Shown: positions 50,360-60,038, counted from the first letter of the stretch. The stretch is DNA of 64,000 nt from UBA1563 sp041671545 (GCA_041671545.1 JBAZBI010000002.1:372001-436000); one strand, 5' to 3'. Program-made: numbers and translations. Notes: generated by a model from the letters alone, not told the origin.

Positions 50360-52099
50360 ATGAAAAAATGCAAAGTACTTTTTGCAATGTTATTTTTGCT
50401 GATAGGAGCAATTCTATCAGTGAATGCTCAAGTTCCTCTCGCGGATAATTTATCTGCAAACGGTGTTTTAGGAACAACCGATTTTGTTACGAATACAAAC
50501 TACGCTTCGCCTTCAACATCAACCTTATCTGAGCCTGCGGGTGTTGCAGTTGATCCGACTACGGGAAAAATATTTGTTGCTGACCGCGATAATCGACGGA
50601 TTCTACGCTGGAGCGCTACAGATAAAATGGTAAACGGATCCGCAGCCGAAGCGGTGCTGGGACAACCTGACTTTGTTACACGCCTTCGAAATACCGGCGG
50701 CTTATCTGCCGCAACTACAAACGATCCATGCGCAGTTTTTGTTGATGCCAACGGTCGACTTTGGGTTGCTGATATGACGAATCATCGTGTTCTCCGTTTC
50801 GACAATGCTTCGACGATCGCAAGCGCTTCACCGGCTAACGCGGTATTAGGACAGCCGGATTTTGTGACAAACTCAACTGGTGTTACAGAAAGTAAGATGA
50901 ATACTCCTACAAGTGTCTTCGTCGATGGAAATGGGACCTTGTGGGTAGCTGACAGAGCCAATAACCGCGTGCTTAAATTTAATAACGCGGCTTCAAAATC
51001 AAATGGCGCTGCTGCCGATGTAGTTTTAGGACAAGCTGATTTTGTTTCTGCTACTTCCGGTTTAACTGCTTCAACAATGAATGCACCATGGGGTGTTAAT
51101 GTTGATGCGGGTGGCAGATTATGGGTTGCCGACAGAGTTAATAATCGTGTTTTACGTTTTAATAATGCTTCCGCAAAAGTAACCGGCGCTGCTGCCGACG
51201 GCGTGCTTGGTGAACCTGATTTCGTTACAAGTGTATTCAATAAAACTCGTGGTGGACTTGGTGAACCGCGCGGTGTTGCAACCGATGCTGCCGGAAGACT
51301 TTATGTTGCCGATGAAGGAAACACACGTATCATGGTTTACAATAATGCCGCTGCACTTGCAAACGGCGCTAATGCAACAAATGTTTTAGGGCAAGCTGAT
51401 TTTAATTCAGATATTTCTTCGCCAATTTCTGCCAGCAGTTTAAATTATCCAATTTCAATCTTTATTGATAACGCCAACAGCACTATTTGGGTTCCTGATA
51501 TCTATAATCATCGTGTACTTCGTTACAACGTTTCCAATCTTCCGGTTGAACTTGTTTCTTTTTCAGCAACGGTAAAAGAAGGAAAAGTTGTACTCTCATG
51601 GACTACCGCAACCGAAAAAAATAATTCCGGTTTTGCAGTAGAGAAATGCGAAAATAAAGTATGGAATCAAATCGGATTTGTAAAAGGGCAGGGAACTACT
51701 ACCGAACGTAAAAATTATTCATTTACCGAAAACGCATCTGCCGGAAAATATCAATATCGTCTAAAACAAATTGATTTTGACGGTAAGTATGAATACAGTA
51801 GCATTATCGAAGCAGGTGTGGCTCTAACTGCTCATGATTATAAACTTGGACAAAATTATCCAAATCCATTTAATCCAAGTACCACAATTTCTTTCGTATT
51901 GCAAAATACTGAACACGCAACGTTAACTGTTCATAATATGCTTGGACAAGTAGTCGCAACACTCTTCAACGGCATTGCAAGTGCGAACGAATCATACTCG
52001 TTCTCATTTGATGCAAAAAATCTATCGAGTGGAGTTTATTTCTATCATCTTCAGTCTGCCAACAGAAATGAAGTTAGAAAAATGACTCTCTTGAAATAG
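50360..52099 (+). CDS. NHL-repeat protein with T9SS sorting domain
   Basis: This 579-residue protein has a signal peptide (MKKCKVLFAMLFLLIGAILSVNAQ), six NHL-type blades with the pattern GVAVDPTTGKIFVADRDNRRILRW and VFVDANGRLWVADMTNHRVLRFD joined by AVLGQPDFVT linkers, then a beta-sandwich (PVELVSFSATVKEGKVVLSWTTATEKNNSGFAVEK) and a T9SS domain (YKLGQNYPNPFNPSTTISFVLQ). NHL propellers bind proteins, peptides or sugars. The ribosome site AAGGAG is strong. Two partial relatives follow in tandem. The 167-base gap before it holds the weak hairpin and otherwise nothing I recognise. Confidence 0.85.
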   Translation: MKKCKVLFAMLFLLIGAILSVNAQVPLADNLSANGVLGTTDFVTNTNYASPSTSTLSEPAGVAVDPTTGKIFVADRDNRRILRWSATDKMVNGSAAEAVLGQPDFVTRLRNTGGLSAATTNDPCAVFVDANGRLWVADMTNHRVLRFDNASTIASASPANAVLGQPDFVTNSTGVTESKMNTPTSVFVDGNGTLWVADRANNRVLKFNNAASKSNGAAADVVLGQADFVSATSGLTASTMNAPWGVNVDAGGRLWVADRVNNRVLRFNNASAKVTGAAADGVLGEPDFVTSVFNKTRGGLGEPRGVATDAAGRLYVADEGNTRIMVYNNAAALANGANATNVLGQADFNSDISSPISASSLNYPISIFIDNANSTIWVPDIYNHRVLRYNVSNLPVELVSFSATVKEGKVVLSWTTATEKNNSGFAVEKCENKVWNQIGFVKGQGTTTERKNYSFTENASAGKYQYRLKQIDFDGKYEYSSIIEAGVALTAHDYKLGQNYPNPFNPSTTISFVLQNTEHATLTVHNMLGQVVATLFNGIASANESYSFSFDAKNLSSGVYFYHLQSANRNEVRKMTLLK

Positions 52100-52122
52100 T
52101 ATGTTTTGAGATTGATCTTTAC

Positions 52123-52159
52123 ATCGGTTGTTTCTGACTAATACTTAGGGACAACCGAT
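52123..52159 (+). terminator. hairpin after the NHL/T9SS gene
   Basis: ATCGGTTGT and ACAACCGAT form a nine-base-pair stem with a 19-base loop, followed by TGTTTTAATT. This is a plausible intrinsic terminator or RNA-stabilising hairpin splitting the locus. Confidence 0.5.
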
Positions 52160-52299
52160 TGTTTTAATTGTAGAAGGGGAATATTGAGTGGCATCGTTTG
52201 AGAAATAGCGGCAAGGGGTTCAGTAATTAACATAAAGTTGGAAAGCACAAATTTGAAAAAAATATGTTAAATATTCTTAATTTTATTCAAGGAAGTTTT

Positions 52300-52821
52300 A
52301 TGAAATCTTTAAGGATACAAAGTGTAATGATGTTCATACTTGTAACAGCAAGTGTAAACATTAATGCACAAATAAATATTCTTGAAAATACGAATGCCGC
52401 TTCTACTGCAAACAGTTTGGCTTATCCGCAATCAGTTTTTGTAGATTCACAAAATGGACATGTCTGGATTGCTGACTTTGACAACAATCGTGTTTTACGA
52501 TATGATGTAACAGAGTTAACTTCAGTTGAAAAAAATAATGAATCATTATCTCCCGCACATTTTTCTCTTGAACAAAATTATCCGAATCCATTTAACCCCG
52601 CAACTCAAATTGGTTTCTCAACAAAATCAACACAATTCGTTTCGTTAACAGTTTATGATCTACTTGGACAAACAGTGGCAATCTTGTTTAGAAGAGAGGT
52701 AAATGCAAACACTTATTATTCCATCACCTTTGATGCAAGTTCATTGCCCGGCGGAATTTATCTCTATACTCTTCAAACCGCCTATGGATCTGAAGTAAAA
52801 AAAATGTGTCTATTAAAGTGA
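52300..52821 (+). CDS. shortened NHL/T9SS protein, probably an internal-deletion derivative
   Basis: The 173-residue protein starts at ATG 52300 after AAGGAAG with a signal peptide (MKSLRIQSVMMFILVTASVNINAQ). It carries only one NHL blade (SVFVDSQNGHVWIADFDNNRVLRYDV) and then goes directly into a complete T9SS domain (FSLEQNYPNPFNPATQIGFS to KKMCLLK). It looks like the preceding gene with its other blades and beta-sandwich deleted. A single blade cannot form a propeller, so it is either a decaying copy or a small surface tag. It ends four bases before the next gene, so translation of that gene is likely coupled. Confidence 0.65.
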   Translation: MKSLRIQSVMMFILVTASVNINAQINILENTNAASTANSLAYPQSVFVDSQNGHVWIADFDNNRVLRYDVTELTSVEKNNESLSPAHFSLEQNYPNPFNPATQIGFSTKSTQFVSLTVYDLLGQTVAILFRREVNANTYYSITFDASSLPGGIYLYTLQTAYGSEVKKMCLLK

Positions 52822-52825
52822 TGTT

Positions 52826-54529
52826 ATGACAAACAGAAATATTTTTTTGCTGAAATTTTTAGCGACACTTGCAATTTTAATTTTAATTCTTTCGAATTTA
52901 ATATTCGCACAATCGCCGCTCGCCAATAATATGGAGGCGACTGGAGTCCTGGGGCAATTGAATTTTACGATGAGTCAATCCGGAACTTCATCAACTGCTC
53001 TCAACTCTCCTTCAGGCGCTACTGTTGATCCAACTACCGGAAAATTGTTTGTAGTTGATCGTTACAATAATCGCATCCTACGATGGAGTTCAACAGCAAA
53101 AATGAATAACGGATCTTCTGCGGAAGCTGTTTTGGGACAGCCGGATTTCAATACCGCTACGAGTGGATTATCCGCTTCAAAATTTAATGATCCGCTTAGA
53201 GCACACGTTGACATAACTGGAAATCTTTGGGTGAGTGATTATCTCAACAATAGGATTTTGAGATTTGATAAAGCATCGTCCAAATTAAGCGGTGCTTCGG
53301 CTGATGCTGTTTTGGGACAGTCTAATTTTACGACAAACTCAGGTGGAACTTCTGCAAGTAAAATAAAAGGACCGGTTGGTGTTTTTACCGATATAAACGG
53401 ACGGCTTTGGATTACCGATAGATTAAATCATCGTGTATTGCGCTTCGATAACGCTTCATTAAAAGCAAACGGATCAAACGCAGACGCAGTGTTGGGACAA
53501 TCCGATTTCACTACCGGAACAAGTGGACTCTCCGCATCAAAGATGAATAGACCGATGGGCATCTATGCTGATGCATCAGATCATCTTTGGGTATGTGAAG
53601 ATGATAACAACCGGGTAATTCGTTTTGATGATGCCTCGCTGAAAAGTAATGGCGCCGAAGCTGACGGTGTATTGGGGCAGCCGGATTTTAATACGAATCT
53701 GAAAAATCAGTCTCGTAATGGTGTTGGTAATCTTCGTGGAGTTTTTGGAGATGACGCCGGTAGGTTGTACGTTGTCGACGAATCAAATCACCGTGTTTTA
53801 ATTTTTAATCATGCCGCAAAACAATCAAACGGTGCATTTGCAGATTATGTTTTGGGTCAGCCGGATTTCGGAAGCAATCCGATCATTCAGCAAGAAATTT
53901 CTGATCCTTCGACACTGAATTATCTTTTATTTATGCCGCGTGATACAACCGCAGTTGAGAACGGAAAATATCCACTGATAATTTCTCTTCACGGTATTGG
54001 AGAAAGTGGAAGTGATCTTTGGAAAGTAAAATTGGAAGGACTCCCGAAGATTCTGGATGGAAAGAATTCTTTCCCTTTCATCGTTGTTTCTCCGCAATGT
54101 CCATCAACAACAGAATGGTACTACGATAGAACAGATTTAAAATTGAACAAGTTGATTGATAGTATTATTGCTCGATATCCCGTTGATACGAACCGGATTT
54201 ATTTAACCGGTTATAGCATGGGAGGAATCGGTACATTGGACATGGCGATCCGATATCCAAATAGATTCGCTGCTTTACTTCCAATCGCTTTTCGGATTGA
54301 ATCTGGTTGGGAACTATATGGAATAAAAGATATTCCGATGTGGGCATTTCATGGAGAAAGAGATAATATTATTCCTTTTTCTAATGCTCAAAGTGTAATT
54401 AATGCAATAATCAGATGCGGTGGAAACCCTTTGTTCACCGCTTATGCTGATCTCTATCACGATTCATGGACGCGAACTTATAATAATCCCGCTATTTTTG
54501 AGTGGCTTCTTACGAAAAGAAAACATTGA
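52826..54529 (+). CDS. NHL propeller fused to an alpha/beta-hydrolase (esterase)
   Basis: The 567-residue protein has an N-terminal signal/anchor segment (FLATLAILILILSNLIFAQ), six NHL blades about 30-355 (KLFVVDRYNNRILRWS, NLWVSDYLNNRILRFD and so on), and an alpha/beta-hydrolase about 365-567. The nucleophile elbow GYSMGG places Ser464; Asp513 in HGERDNIIPF and His545 in YHDSW complete a triad, and YPLIISLHGIGESG is the oxyanion strand. The hydrolase resembles PHB depolymerase/feruloyl-esterase-type enzymes. No T9SS domain is present. It should act outside the cytoplasm on an ester, perhaps deacylating the substrate before import. It overlaps the next gene by one base. Confidence 0.8.
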   Translation: MTNRNIFLLKFLATLAILILILSNLIFAQSPLANNMEATGVLGQLNFTMSQSGTSSTALNSPSGATVDPTTGKLFVVDRYNNRILRWSSTAKMNNGSSAEAVLGQPDFNTATSGLSASKFNDPLRAHVDITGNLWVSDYLNNRILRFDKASSKLSGASADAVLGQSNFTTNSGGTSASKIKGPVGVFTDINGRLWITDRLNHRVLRFDNASLKANGSNADAVLGQSDFTTGTSGLSASKMNRPMGIYADASDHLWVCEDDNNRVIRFDDASLKSNGAEADGVLGQPDFNTNLKNQSRNGVGNLRGVFGDDAGRLYVVDESNHRVLIFNHAAKQSNGAFADYVLGQPDFGSNPIIQQEISDPSTLNYLLFMPRDTTAVENGKYPLIISLHGIGESGSDLWKVKLEGLPKILDGKNSFPFIVVSPQCPSTTEWYYDRTDLKLNKLIDSIIARYPVDTNRIYLTGYSMGGIGTLDMAIRYPNRFAALLPIAFRIESGWELYGIKDIPMWAFHGERDNIIPFSNAQSVINAIIRCGGNPLFTAYADLYHDSWTRTYNNPAIFEWLLTKRKH

Positions 54530-56979
54530 TGAAAATAAAGAAGCCATATAGTTTGTCATTCAATTACCAAATCTTTTTTTGTTTGGTTATGGTACTCGAG
54601 TATTATACCTCAACAAATGCGCAAGTTAATATTGAAGCCATTGCAAGACTACACTTTTCTTTAACCGAAACTCCTAATCAATGGTTCGAAGGTTATCAAT
54701 CTTACAGAAGCGGTTCTTATTCCCCATATCAATCTCACCGGAGTGGTTCTAATCGTGATACTGCATTTGTTGCGAGAACTTCAGGCAGTGAGGCGATGAT
54801 AGAATGGAAGACAGCAGTTGTACCTAAGACGTGGAAGGGAGATTCAGCTTCATTCATCTGGGTGTGCGGCTTTGGAAATAATCTCGGTACGGAAAGGTTC
54901 GATCTAACTATTAATGACACGAGTATGGTTTCATTTTCTACAATTGATGAAGGCAATTGGTCTGTAAGCGGAAGTAAAGGAATTACTTTATCTTTTACTG
55001 CTGTCACTCAAAATGCCAATGGTGCAAATTTGGGATACATGGTTTTGACTCTTCATAATTCACTTGTTGTAAAAGGGAAAGCATTGAATCTCCGCATTCG
55101 CGGCAGGATTGCTGAGCGGGAAATATGGTACAGACTTTTTGCCTATCGAGATGCAATTAAGTATGCTATTGAAAATGAAAAGCGGAATTATTATTCGAGC
55201 GTTGAATTTATACACATGGGAGATGCGGCGCTCACGTTTTGTGCACCGAAGAAATCTTCAGGCTCCACCACACAACTTTATAATGCAAATACAATGATCG
55301 CTGAAGGTCGGTTGCAACCCGATGATGCGTTATCGAAAACCACGATTGTTATACCAAGAAATCTCCAGCCTTTCTCGAGCGAGATTACAATCATCAAGGT
55401 TGCCGGAAAATCAGTTGATACGATATTCTGGAATGACATGAACAAACGACGAGTTCGTGCTTTCATGGAAGAATATCTTGAGTGTGACCGATATGTCTTT
55501 CCTCCGGGAAATTTTCCGAAATTCCGATGGAAGAACGAAATCATGGTTGAGAATGAGGTGGGAAAATTTCCTTTGAAAGCAACATACTTTAATTCTGATT
55601 TCCAAAAGGTAACGGGTGCCGGTAAACCTGGTCGCTATGGTGCCATGATCGAAGGAGTTACTGCAACGGGATTTGTCATTAAACGATTTGTGACGTTATT
55701 CTGCTCGAAGATTGAGTTTGACGATTATAGCAAAAATGTTCCACTTCATATTAATAAACTTAAAGGATATGGAATACCAGATTCAATTTGGGAAGTGTAT
55801 TCAAAGAATGAAGAACGATTTTCTTTCGGAAGTTTGAAAGATTTTCCGGAACATGATGCAGATGCTGCAATATTTCTTGCCGGACTTAAAGATTTAGAGA
55901 ATACGAATTATATTTATGATACGCCTCGTATCCAGGATCGTCAATGGTGGATTAAACTTAAAAGAAAACTTGAGGGGAACTCACCTTCACAAAATCAATT
56001 AAGTATTCCTCAAAAGATCAATAATGACAATTCTATTTTCCTGAATGATGAAGTAGCACATTCAGTTCAATATGATAAAGATAAGATTGAAGAAATCAGA
56101 AATATTTGTCGTAACTGGGTTGAAAAAGGTGGCTCCGCAAATGTAACTTTAGTTGTTCATAAAGGGAAAATTATTTTCCATGAAGCATTTGGTGTTGATG
56201 AAGATGGGAAAACTGTAACCAAAGATTCAAGAATGTGGATGGCATCGATAACAAAACTTTTAACCGGTGTTTTAATGATGCAATTTGTTGATCAAGGAAT
56301 GGTTGATTTAGATAAACCGATTGGTATATACTTACCGGAGTTAAAAGAAATTGCAAGTGACAAGTTAACATTACGTCATCTGTTTACACATACAAGCGGA
56401 TTACAATTCGCCGGTGAATGGGCATCGGACTGGAACTATGATCTCGAAAATCAGATTGCTCAAGTTCTTCCCACGACTGTGGTCGGTGGTTCGTTTGCTT
56501 ATAACAGAGTGGGATATTCTCTTGCTGGAAAAATAATGGAGCGTATCACCGGAAGAGCGGTTCCTTATCTATTTCAAGATAATATATTTTCTCCACTTGG
56601 AATGAAGAGCGCATATTCGGACAATACTTATGGCGGTTTATACTGTTCTGCTATTGATCTAGCTCGGCTTGGACAGATGTTGTTGAATAAAGGAACGTAC
56701 AACGGAATTAATTTTTTTTCGGAACAATCATTTGAAAAAATGCTGCCGCAAAAACTTCCAGTTGGAAATATCCGTTGGGGAATCGGTACTTCTTCGATGA
56801 AAGGAGATGGACTTAGCGACTCAGCATTTGGTCACGGTGCTGCCTCCGGAACAACATTTCGGATTGATCCGAAGAATGATCTTATAATCATTTCGGCAAG
56901 GAATAAGCCGGGAAAATTCCACGATGAGTTTGAAAGTTCTTTGATAAAAAGCTGCACTTCATTAGTAATCGGGCATTGA
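54529..56979 (+). CDS. exported serine hydrolase (class C beta-lactamase-like) with novel N-terminal region
   Basis: This 816-residue protein starts at ATG 54529 (overlapping TGATG) with a signal segment. Residues about 30-510 match no family I know; they include beta-sandwich-like stretches (SASFIWVCGFGNNLGTERFDLTIND) and a mixed region. Residues about 520-816 are a beta-lactamase/penicillin-binding-type domain with SITK (Ser573, Lys576), Tyr658 in FAYNRVGYSLAG and His769 in FGHGAASGT. The usual YxN Asn is replaced by Arg. Such enzymes hydrolyse esters, D-amino-acid amides or peptides. Placement between the esterase fusion and the ABC transporter suggests extracytoplasmic processing of the imported compound. 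Confidence 0.75.
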   Translation: MKIKKPYSLSFNYQIFFCLVMVLEYYTSTNAQVNIEAIARLHFSLTETPNQWFEGYQSYRSGSYSPYQSHRSGSNRDTAFVARTSGSEAMIEWKTAVVPKTWKGDSASFIWVCGFGNNLGTERFDLTINDTSMVSFSTIDEGNWSVSGSKGITLSFTAVTQNANGANLGYMVLTLHNSLVVKGKALNLRIRGRIAEREIWYRLFAYRDAIKYAIENEKRNYYSSVEFIHMGDAALTFCAPKKSSGSTTQLYNANTMIAEGRLQPDDALSKTTIVIPRNLQPFSSEITIIKVAGKSVDTIFWNDMNKRRVRAFMEEYLECDRYVFPPGNFPKFRWKNEIMVENEVGKFPLKATYFNSDFQKVTGAGKPGRYGAMIEGVTATGFVIKRFVTLFCSKIEFDDYSKNVPLHINKLKGYGIPDSIWEVYSKNEERFSFGSLKDFPEHDADAAIFLAGLKDLENTNYIYDTPRIQDRQWWIKLKRKLEGNSPSQNQLSIPQKINNDNSIFLNDEVAHSVQYDKDKIEEIRNICRNWVEKGGSANVTLVVHKGKIIFHEAFGVDEDGKTVTKDSRMWMASITKLLTGVLMMQFVDQGMVDLDKPIGIYLPELKEIASDKLTLRHLFTHTSGLQFAGEWASDWNYDLENQIAQVLPTTVVGGSFAYNRVGYSLAGKIMERITGRAVPYLFQDNIFSPLGMKSAYSDNTYGGLYCSAIDLARLGQMLLNKGTYNGINFFSEQSFEKMLPQKLPVGNIRWGIGTSSMKGDGLSDSAFGHGAASGTTFRIDPKNDLIIISARNKPGKFHDEFESSLIKSCTSLVIGH

Positions 56980-56983
56980 TCGA

Positions 56984-57892
56984 ATGAAAAAGAGCATAAC
57001 AAATAAGAAGAATACTTTATACTCTAATAGCCAATGGGGACAGATGCAATTACTGTTACCGGTAATTCTGTTGGTTACTGTGTTTTCGCTTATTCCTCTT
57101 TTACGCGGAATCTATCTTGGTTTCACTGATTATCGTCTCGGAGATCCTATTTCTTTCAACGGTATTCAGAACTACATCCAATTATTTAACGATGAATATT
57201 TTTGGAATTCATTCAAGATCGGAATGGTTTGGACGATTATAGTTACAGCTCTTCAAGTTTCTTTGGGATTAGGGCTTGCGCTTCTTCTCAACACAAAAGT
57301 TCGGTTTGTCTCTTTCTATACAATTCTAATTTTAATTCCTTGGGCAACACCTCCTATTATTCGTGGAATACTTTGGAGACAAATGTATGAACCGAATACC
57401 GGAGCGGTTAATATTCTGCTTAGCGGTGCGGGTCTAATATCAACGCCGATAAATTGGTTATCAAGTTTTGAATATGTTATTCCCGCGGTAATAGTAGCCG
57501 GTGTTTGGGGGGAAATATCGAAAGCTGCAATATTTTTACTGGCTGGTTTGCAAACTATTCCTCACGATCTCTATGAAGCAAGCAAGATCGATGGAGCCGG
57601 AATATGGGATCAGTTTTGGCACATCACACTTCCGGTGTTAAAACCGGTTTTAGCCGCTATCATCTCGCTGACTTTTATGTGGAATTTCAATACCTTTGGA
57701 ATCATTTGGGTGTTAACACAAGGTGGTCCCGGTGGAATGACTCGACTGCCAATGCTTGCAGCTTACGAAGAAGGCTTCAAATATGGTTATATCGGGTATG
57801 CTGCGGCAATTGGAAATGTTATGGTCATCATTCTTTCGTTGATATTGTTTATGTACATACGAGTTCAACTGCGCGAGAGAAATGAATCATGA
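56984..57892 (+). CDS. carbohydrate ABC transporter permease (MalF/UgpA type)
   Basis: The 302-residue inner-membrane protein has six helices (LLLPVILLVTVFSLIPLLRGIYLGFTDY as the first) and the EAA loop of CUT1 permeases (DLYEASKIDGAGIWDQFWHITLPVLKP), which docks onto the ATPase. It is the first gene of a permease-permease-binding protein group with four-base overlaps. No ATPase gene is present in the window, so a shared ATPase such as MsmX/UgpC type would have to come from elsewhere. The CUT1 family carries oligosaccharides, glycerol-phosphate diesters and related compounds. Confidence 0.93.
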   Translation: MKKSITNKKNTLYSNSQWGQMQLLLPVILLVTVFSLIPLLRGIYLGFTDYRLGDPISFNGIQNYIQLFNDEYFWNSFKIGMVWTIIVTALQVSLGLGLALLLNTKVRFVSFYTILILIPWATPPIIRGILWRQMYEPNTGAVNILLSGAGLISTPINWLSSFEYVIPAVIVAGVWGEISKAAIFLLAGLQTIPHDLYEASKIDGAGIWDQFWHITLPVLKPVLAAIISLTFMWNFNTFGIIWVLTQGGPGGMTRLPMLAAYEEGFKYGYIGYAAAIGNVMVIILSLILFMYIRVQLRERNES

Positions 57893-58722
57893 AGAAAAAA
57901 ACATTTGTTAAGATCATAATTCACGGATTGATAATATTATTCGTAATATTTCTGTTGTTCCCCTTATTGTGGGTTGTGGCAAGCTCATTAAAACCTACAT
58001 CTGAAATTTATTCCGGGTCTCCGACGATCTTTCCAAAGCATTTTACGTTGGCACATTATCTATCGGTAATAAATGGACAACAAATATTTCTTAGTATGTG
58101 GAACAGTGTTGTTGTTGGAGTGCTATCAACAATTGTTGTAATACTTATAGCTGTTCCGTCGGCGTATGCAATGGTTCGTTATAAATCGTTAGTTAACAAT
58201 GCAATTTTAAGTTGGATTCTTGTCTCACAAATCTTCCCTGTTATTCTTGTAATGATACCGCTCTATGTAATATTGAGACATATAGGGTTGACCGATTCAC
58301 TCATGGGACTTACCTTGATATATATCGTCTGGTCGCTGCCGTTTGTACTCTGGATAATGCACGGATATGTAAAAAGCATTCCGATCGAGTTAGAAGAAGC
58401 GGCGGTACTTGATGGCGCAACACGAAGTCAAGTAATCTTTAGAGTGTTGATGCCGTTGCTTCTTCCGGCAATTGGTGCATCGGCGCTTTTTGCATTCATC
58501 TCTGCGTGGAATGAATTTTTCTTTGCTCTCGTTCTGCTAAAAAGTCCTGATCTTGCCACGCTGCAAGTTGAGTTGGCTCGATATACAGGAATGGAAGGAC
58601 AAGCGAGAACCGGTCCATTAGCAGCGGCAAGTGTTATTGCAACATTACCTTCGATTTTCTTATTTGTTTTTATGCGTAAGTGGTTAACAAAAGGTTTAGT
58701 CTCAGGGGCATTAAAAGGATGA
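57889..58722 (+). CDS. carbohydrate ABC transporter permease (MalG/UgpE type)
   Basis: This 277-residue partner permease has six helices (IIIHGLIILFVIFLLFPLLWVVASSLKPTSEIY) and the conserved cytoplasmic EAA loop (IELEEAAVLDGATRSQVIFRVLMPLLLPAIGASALFAFISAWNEFFFAL), including the EEAAxxDGA core. The ATG start overlaps the previous stop by four bases and its own stop overlaps the binding-protein gene by four bases, so the three genes are translated as a unit. It pairs with the upstream permease to form the membrane channel. Confidence 0.93.
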   Translation: MKKKTFVKIIIHGLIILFVIFLLFPLLWVVASSLKPTSEIYSGSPTIFPKHFTLAHYLSVINGQQIFLSMWNSVVVGVLSTIVVILIAVPSAYAMVRYKSLVNNAILSWILVSQIFPVILVMIPLYVILRHIGLTDSLMGLTLIYIVWSLPFVLWIMHGYVKSIPIELEEAAVLDGATRSQVIFRVLMPLLLPAIGASALFAFISAWNEFFFALVLLKSPDLATLQVELARYTGMEGQARTGPLAAASVIATLPSIFLFVFMRKWLTKGLVSGALKG

Positions 58723-60038
58723 AGAAGAACCTTATCATCACGTCATTATTAATTATAGGATCGATCCTCATTTTTTGGTTGATGAAGAAAAATGATAACG
58801 TTAAAACCTCTCCGCTTCGTTTTGTAAGTCTTGCCTGGCAGGAAGGAACGATAGCAACAAATAAATCTATCGTAGATGAATGGAACAATTTGCATCCGGA
58901 TATGAAAGTTGAATACATCCAAGGAACCTGGAATTCCGCACATGATTATTTAATTACAACCTTTGAAACAGGAGATGTTCCGGATATTTTCCATTATGAG
59001 TCATCAGTTATAATTGATTATGCGATGCGAGGGTATCTAACAGATCTCTCACCATACATTTCACCGGAAATGAAAAGCGATATTCTCGAAGTTGCTTGGG
59101 CTACGGTAACGAGACCTAACGGCGAAGTCAGCGGCATTCCCTTTCTTATTGAATCGCTCGTCGTACTTTACAACAAAACTCTTTTTGAAAAAGACGGGAT
59201 CGTTCCTCCAACTCGTGAACATCCGTGGACTTGGGATGATCTTCAAGTTGTCGCTCGAAAAATGACGAAAGATACGAACAACGATGGAGTGATCGATCAA
59301 TACGGTGCTGGATTTGGTCTTCGCAATTCTGCAAATATTATAATGAACACGTCAATCAGTTTTGGAGGATCATTCTTCAGAAAAGAAGGTGATCACTTTG
59401 TGGTAAAAGTGAAAAGTGAAGAGAAAAAACTGCTCCAAACTATTGTTGATATGCTCTATAAAGACAAGTCGGCTTCTACAGCCAGTATTGGTGAATCGGG
59501 CGCAGGAATGATTCCGGGATTTTTTAGCGGAAGGTACGCGATGCTGGTTGGTATTGGTTCATGGGGAAGACAACAATTAGTCGAGAACGCTCCGAAAGAT
59601 TTTCAATGGGGAGTAATGCCTCCAATAAAAGCACAAACGCAGCGATACGGTGCAAGTATGCAAACATTGAGTGTTCCAAAGAAATCCAAACGGGCAAAAG
59701 AAGCAATGATGTTCATTGATTTTATGTTAAACTCAAAAAACACCGCTCGTCTCGCACTTAATGATTGGATGCTTCCTGCACGAAAATCTTGCTTAGCAAT
59801 GCCTGAATTCCAAGACACAATTGGAGGCTGGGATATTACTTGTTCGGCGGTGCCTACATTGAGCGTCGGGAGTTGGCTGGGTGCGCCCGGCTATGTGGAA
59901 TGGAAAAGCAGAGTCGCAAATCCAATATTTCAGGAATTATTTGCGGGTAGATTATCGGTAGATCAAGCAGCAAAACGTATCGAACATGAAAGCAATATCA
60001 TTCTTTCTCGTTACAAAAATCGCGGGGAGGTGTGGTGA
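58719..60038 (+). CDS. carbohydrate ABC transporter substrate-binding protein
   Basis: The 439-residue extracellular solute-binding protein (family 1) starts at ATG 58719. The N-terminus is a membrane segment (LIITSLLIIGSILIFWLM) with no Cys lipobox, so it appears to be held in the inner membrane by an uncleaved signal anchor rather than a lipid. Typical features are IVDEWNNLHPDMKVEYIQGTW, GDVPDIFHYESSV, FEKDGIVPPTREHPWTWDDL and FFSGRYAMLVGIGSWG. The ligand cannot be deduced from sequence. It overlaps the MalG-type permease upstream and the first glycohydrolase gene downstream, tying import directly to hydrolysis. Confidence 0.9.
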   Translation: MKKNLIITSLLIIGSILIFWLMKKNDNVKTSPLRFVSLAWQEGTIATNKSIVDEWNNLHPDMKVEYIQGTWNSAHDYLITTFETGDVPDIFHYESSVIIDYAMRGYLTDLSPYISPEMKSDILEVAWATVTRPNGEVSGIPFLIESLVVLYNKTLFEKDGIVPPTREHPWTWDDLQVVARKMTKDTNNDGVIDQYGAGFGLRNSANIIMNTSISFGGSFFRKEGDHFVVKVKSEEKKLLQTIVDMLYKDKSASTASIGESGAGMIPGFFSGRYAMLVGIGSWGRQQLVENAPKDFQWGVMPPIKAQTQRYGASMQTLSVPKKSKRAKEAMMFIDFMLNSKNTARLALNDWMLPARKSCLAMPEFQDTIGGWDITCSAVPTLSVGSWLGAPGYVEWKSRVANPIFQELFAGRLSVDQAAKRIEHESNIILSRYKNRGEVW

